Positions 44,783 to 47,929 of a stretch of DNA of 47,929 bases are shown here, piece by piece. The notes beneath the pieces were generated by a model. It was not told where the DNA came from and made no database searches. It saw only the letters and a program-made list of their open reading frames with translations. A program made the position numbers and the translations under genes. The first letter of the stretch is position 1, and each line of letters begins with the position of its first letter. Source of the DNA: an uncultured Oscillospiraceae bacterium (GTDB taxonomy: Bacteria > Bacillota > Clostridia > Oscillospirales > Oscillospiraceae); NCBI GenBank assembly GCA_947625965.1, contig CANQQO010000006.1, forward strand, positions 1 through 47,929, in the 5' to 3' direction.

Positions 44783-45919
44783 TTACAAAGCCCGCAGGCC
44801 CTGCTTACGCTTATACAGCTCCGCCAGGAGCCGGATAAAATATTCCCGCTGGAATTCCCCGGACCGGTCCAGCCCCAGGGCGCTTTGCAGCCGCCGGACC
44901 CGGTATTGGAGGGTGTTTTTGTGAATGAACAGCTCCGCGGCGGCCTTATTCACCGCCCGGCCGGAGTCATAGTAGCATTCGGCGCTTTTCAGCAGGGTCC
45001 GCCGCTCCTCCGGGGAGAATTCCCGGCACAGCCGGTCGTAGAGGGTGCTCAAAAAGGGAGCCTCCGTCACGGCGGCGTGGGCCAGCATATACCGGCACCG
45101 GGTGGATAGCTGCTGGATGTCGTTGCAGACATCCGGGGAGGTGGCGTCCAGGATCAGGGCCTGCTCATAGGCCCAGCGGATGTCCAGCAGGGATCTGCAC
45201 ATTTCCCCGAAGCTGATCCGATAGCTGCTCAGCAGCGCCGCTTCCCCGCTTTCGCTCCGGCGGAGCCTGGCGGCCAGGGGCTGGGCCCGGTCGCTCATCA
45301 CCAGCACCAGCCGGTCGTCCACCACGCCCCAGACGTCCGCCTGGGGGTCCAGGTAGCTTCCCAGGGCCCCCGCCAGGGGCTCCTGGGGGAAGGTCACCGG
45401 CGCGCCGCTGAGGTGGGAGATCACCGCCACGGCCACGGGGAAAGTCAGTTGAATTTTGTGGGATGCCATCAGCGCCAGGGCGTTGGTCACGGCGGTCTCC
45501 GAGGAGTTCAGAAGATATCCCAGCACCCGGCCCCGCATTTCGTTTTCCGCAAGCCTTGGGCTTGCCATGGCCTCCAACTGGTAATACTTGGCGGCATAAA
45601 CCTCCAGCAGATGGGCAAGGGGCTGTATTTCGCTGGGGTCGCCGTAGATGCCCACCACGCCGATGATGGACCCGCTGACCCGCAGGGGCATATTGCAGCC
45701 CTCCTTGGCGCCGGGGTACTGGGCCAACTGATCCCGGCGGATGTTCACGGTCTTGCCGGTCTGCACCGCCTCCAGAGCCCCCTGGTGGAAGGTGCCGATC
45801 CGCTCCGTCTCCGTGGAGGCGATGATGATGCCGTCGGTATTCATGATATTGATGGTCCGGCCCCCCACCAGGGCGGAGGTGACGGACACCAGTTCTTTTG
45901 CCAGGGATTCCAGGAGCAT
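44783..45919 (-). CDS. CdaR/sugar-diacid-recognition family transcriptional regulator
   Basis: N-terminal diacid recognition domain (NIMNTDGIIIASTETERIGTFHQGALEAV) and C-terminal PucR HTH (AAAELFIHKNTLQYRVRRLQSALGLD). Confidence 0.92.
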   Translation of the reverse strand: MLLESLAKELVSVTSALVGGRTINIMNTDGIIIASTETERIGTFHQGALEAVQTGKTVNIRRDQLAQYPGAKEGCNMPLRVSGSIIGVVGIYGDPSEIQPLAHLLEVYAAKYYQLEAMASPRLAENEMRGRVLGYLLNSSETAVTNALALMASHKIQLTFPVAVAVISHLSGAPVTFPQEPLAGALGSYLDPQADVWGVVDDRLVLVMSDRAQPLAARLRRSESGEAALLSSYRISFGEMCRSLLDIRWAYEQALILDATSPDVCNDIQQLSTRCRYMLAHAAVTEAPFLSTLYDRLCREFSPEERRTLLKSAECYYDSGRAVNKAAAELFIHKNTLQYRVRRLQSALGLDRSGEFQREYFIRLLAELYKRKQGLRAL

Positions 45920-45928
45920 TTTGTTACC

Positions 45929-46759
45929 TCACGGGAAGAAGACGCAGTCGCCCACGGCCATATGGCAGCTCTGGACGGTTGGGTCCCGGCCGATGGCGCA
46001 CTCGGCGTCGGCGCCGGAACAGTGGCTCAGGCCCAGCACCTCCAGGCCCCAGTCCTTCAGAGCCTCCACGGTGGCCTTCACCCGGGCACTGTCCGCCTCA
46101 ACCAGGTGGGTCCCGCCGAACACCGCCCACACGGGCATTTGCAGCGCGTTGTAGACCCGCCGGATCATGTTCAGGATCCCGGGATGGGAGCAGCCCACCA
46201 GCACCGCCAGCTTGCCCCCCACATCCAGGGCCAGGCAGATCTCATCGTGAAAATCGTCGGGAACGAAGCCCTCCGGCGTCCTGCGGACGAACCGGGCCGG
46301 GATGGTCTCAAAATCATGGACCCGGGGGAAATCCGCCACCAGGTAGATCCCCTGGGCGATCTCCGTCACATCCGTGACCACTTCCTGCCGCACCTGATGG
46401 GCCAACAGGAACGCCCCGCCGAAGCCGCAGGAGAGGTCCGTGTATTTTCTGCCGTCATAGGCATATTTCCGCTGGAAAAAGTCGGGACCGGTGTAGAGCT
46501 TCTTGCTGCCGCCGCCCTGCTCCAGCAGATCCCGGTAACCGGCGGCGTGATCATAGTGGCTGTGGCTCAGGACCACGGCGTCCAGCCCCGCCACGGAGAG
46601 TCCCAGCTTCCGGGCGTTGCGCCAGGGGGCCTCCCCAGCGCCGCAGTCGAACAGGATGCGCTCCTCCCCCCGCTGGATCAGGTAGGACAATCCGTGTTCG
46701 TTCACGAGGGCCTTGTGCTCGGAGGGCAAATTGTCCATCAGTGCTGTTATACATACCAT
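45929..46759 (-). CDS. MBL-fold metallo-hydrolase
   Basis: VVLSHSHYDHAAGY motif; VGCSHPGILNMI. Confidence 0.9.
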   Translation of the reverse strand: MVCITALMDNLPSEHKALVNEHGLSYLIQRGEERILFDCGAGEAPWRNARKLGLSVAGLDAVVLSHSHYDHAAGYRDLLEQGGGSKKLYTGPDFFQRKYAYDGRKYTDLSCGFGGAFLLAHQVRQEVVTDVTEIAQGIYLVADFPRVHDFETIPARFVRRTPEGFVPDDFHDEICLALDVGGKLAVLVGCSHPGILNMIRRVYNALQMPVWAVFGGTHLVEADSARVKATVEALKDWGLEVLGLSHCSGADAECAIGRDPTVQSCHMAVGDCVFFP

Positions 46760-46956
46760 TCCGCGTCACCAGCCTTCCTCAGACATTTATGCAAAGTTCA
46801 CATGATTTCCTAAGGCGTTCCCTTAAAACATATACATTATAACTTATTTCGACAAAAAAGGAAACCCCTATTCTTCGTTACAGAAAACAAATAATAGAAT
46901 TTATTTTAGCCGAACTTTGTGACGGGTACAAAATATCCCAAAATCGCGGATAAATC

Positions 46957-46985
46957 TTGCAAAACCCACTGAGATATCGTATAAT
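46957..46985 (+). promoter_or_regulatory. Predicted sigma-A promoter for 47014 gene
   Basis: TTGCAA-N17-TATAAT. Confidence 0.75.
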
Positions 46986-47013
46986 GTAGAAAAACTCCAA
47001 GGGAGGACATGAC

Positions 47014-47835
47014 ATGACCCAGGGATTTTGGCAGAGCCGGCTGGCCTTTTGGGGCACCATGGCGGCGGCGCTGGTTTTGGCGGTGCTGATCTGGTTCCGG
47101 GATCAATCCTATCCGATCTATCTATCGGCCATCTCCACCGTGGCGGCCTTGGCGGTGGGCTATATTGCCGCCCGGCTGCTGTCCAGCGTGGTGGCCAATC
47201 AGGTCCAGACCAAGCTGCTGGGCATCCTCCATGTGGACATGGATCCCAAGCTGTTTGTGGAGCGCTACCGGGACGTGCCGGAGCGGCTGCGGCATGACAG
47301 CGCCAGCTATATCATTGCCCGGGCCTATCTGGCCGACGGCTACGCCGCCGACGGGGACTTCCGCAAGGCCATGGAGACTCTCTGCCCTCCGGACGATCCC
47401 GCCTATGCCAAGGATATTGCCCTCCGGGGTTTGTATTACAACAATTACAGCCGCTACTGCCTGGGCGACGGGGACATGGAGGGCGCCGCCAAGGCCATCG
47501 GGTCCCTTTCCCAGGTGGTGGAGGCCGCCAGGGCAAGCAAGCCCGCCCTGTCCCGGAATCTGGCGGAGAGCCTGCGCCTCCACAGGAACCAGGCGGCCTG
47601 CATCACCGGGGAGCCGGTGGAGGCGGAGTGGCTGAAGGAACAGTGCGACCATGCCCAGTACCTTCTCCGGCGGATGGACGCCGCCCAGGCCCTGGCCCAG
47701 GACGCCATGAACCGGGGCGACACCCCGACCGCCCGGGAATACCTTCACATTCTCCAGCGGGAGGGCGGAAGGACCTACTTTAGCCGCTGGGCCTCCCGTC
47801 AGGAAAACCGTCTGGGAGCGGCCGCTGGCCGCTGA
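47014..47835 (+). CDS. Membrane-anchored protein with TPR-like helical repeats
   Basis: Two N-terminal TM segments then alanine-rich helical region; RBS GGGAGGA. Confidence 0.7.
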   Translation: MTQGFWQSRLAFWGTMAAALVLAVLIWFRDQSYPIYLSAISTVAALAVGYIAARLLSSVVANQVQTKLLGILHVDMDPKLFVERYRDVPERLRHDSASYIIARAYLADGYAADGDFRKAMETLCPPDDPAYAKDIALRGLYYNNYSRYCLGDGDMEGAAKAIGSLSQVVEAARASKPALSRNLAESLRLHRNQAACITGEPVEAEWLKEQCDHAQYLLRRMDAAQALAQDAMNRGDTPTAREYLHILQREGGRTYFSRWASRQENRLGAAAGR

Positions 47836-47929
47836 GGCTGTCAAAAACGAGCGTTTTTGACAGCCTCCCAAATGGGACCCGCTTCGCTGGGCTCCCATTT
47901 GGAGGGGATTGCAGGCTGAACCGCGCACT
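47834..47929 (-). repeat. Dispersed ~96-bp repeat, copy 2 (inverted relative to copy 1; may continue beyond window)
   Basis: GAGGCTGTCAAAAAC-GAGC-GTTTTTGACAGCCTC and CCAAATGGGA...TCCCATTTGG hairpins as in copy 1. Confidence 0.9.

Noticed and set aside
47122-47928. ORFs 43183-43425 and 47122-47928, which share a SAC(N)PLQMGAQRSGSHLGGCQK-like peptide
   Set aside because: The shared peptide is a translation of the dispersed palindromic repeat, and the rest is antisense to the 47014 gene; not a protein family.

Overview
The window is a high-GC, mostly minus-strand chromosomal segment from a spore-forming, gut-type clostridium (Oscillospiraceae-like; taxonomy inferred from gene content only). Most of it is conserved housekeeping and sporulation synteny: pfkA (partial), xerD-like, spoIIM-like, phosphohexomutase, coaD, rsmD, uvrC, HPr, mutS2, recO, yqzL-like, era, ybeY, phoH, yqfD, yqfC, ECF sigma/anti-sigma, recR, ybaB, dnaX, SRP RNA, acpP, RpiR regulator, rluB, dacF, ytfJ, scpB and scpA, then a nucleoside kinase and a glycerate-utilisation locus (glycerate 2-kinase, GntP permease, CdaR regulator, MBL hydrolase). 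The accessory part is a ~7.26 kb integrated element, about 32101-39359. Its ends are exact 20-bp direct repeats (ttgcattttggaaaaaaatg), interpreted as attL/attR, in the divergent promoter region between scpA and a repeat-rich membrane protein gene. It carries a tyrosine integrase, a collapsed phage structural cluster, and an AT-rich three-gene cassette of unknown function. One ORF of the structural cluster appears to be an in-frame fusion of a P-loop (helicase-like) N-terminus to a major capsid protein. The cassette (membrane protein, 59-aa single-TM protein, 223-aa protein) is the best candidate for an undescribed system. A palindrome-rich intergenic mosaic at 43095-43389 contains a block that recurs inverted at the window end. 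All homology calls come from recognising motifs and families by eye; no searches were run.
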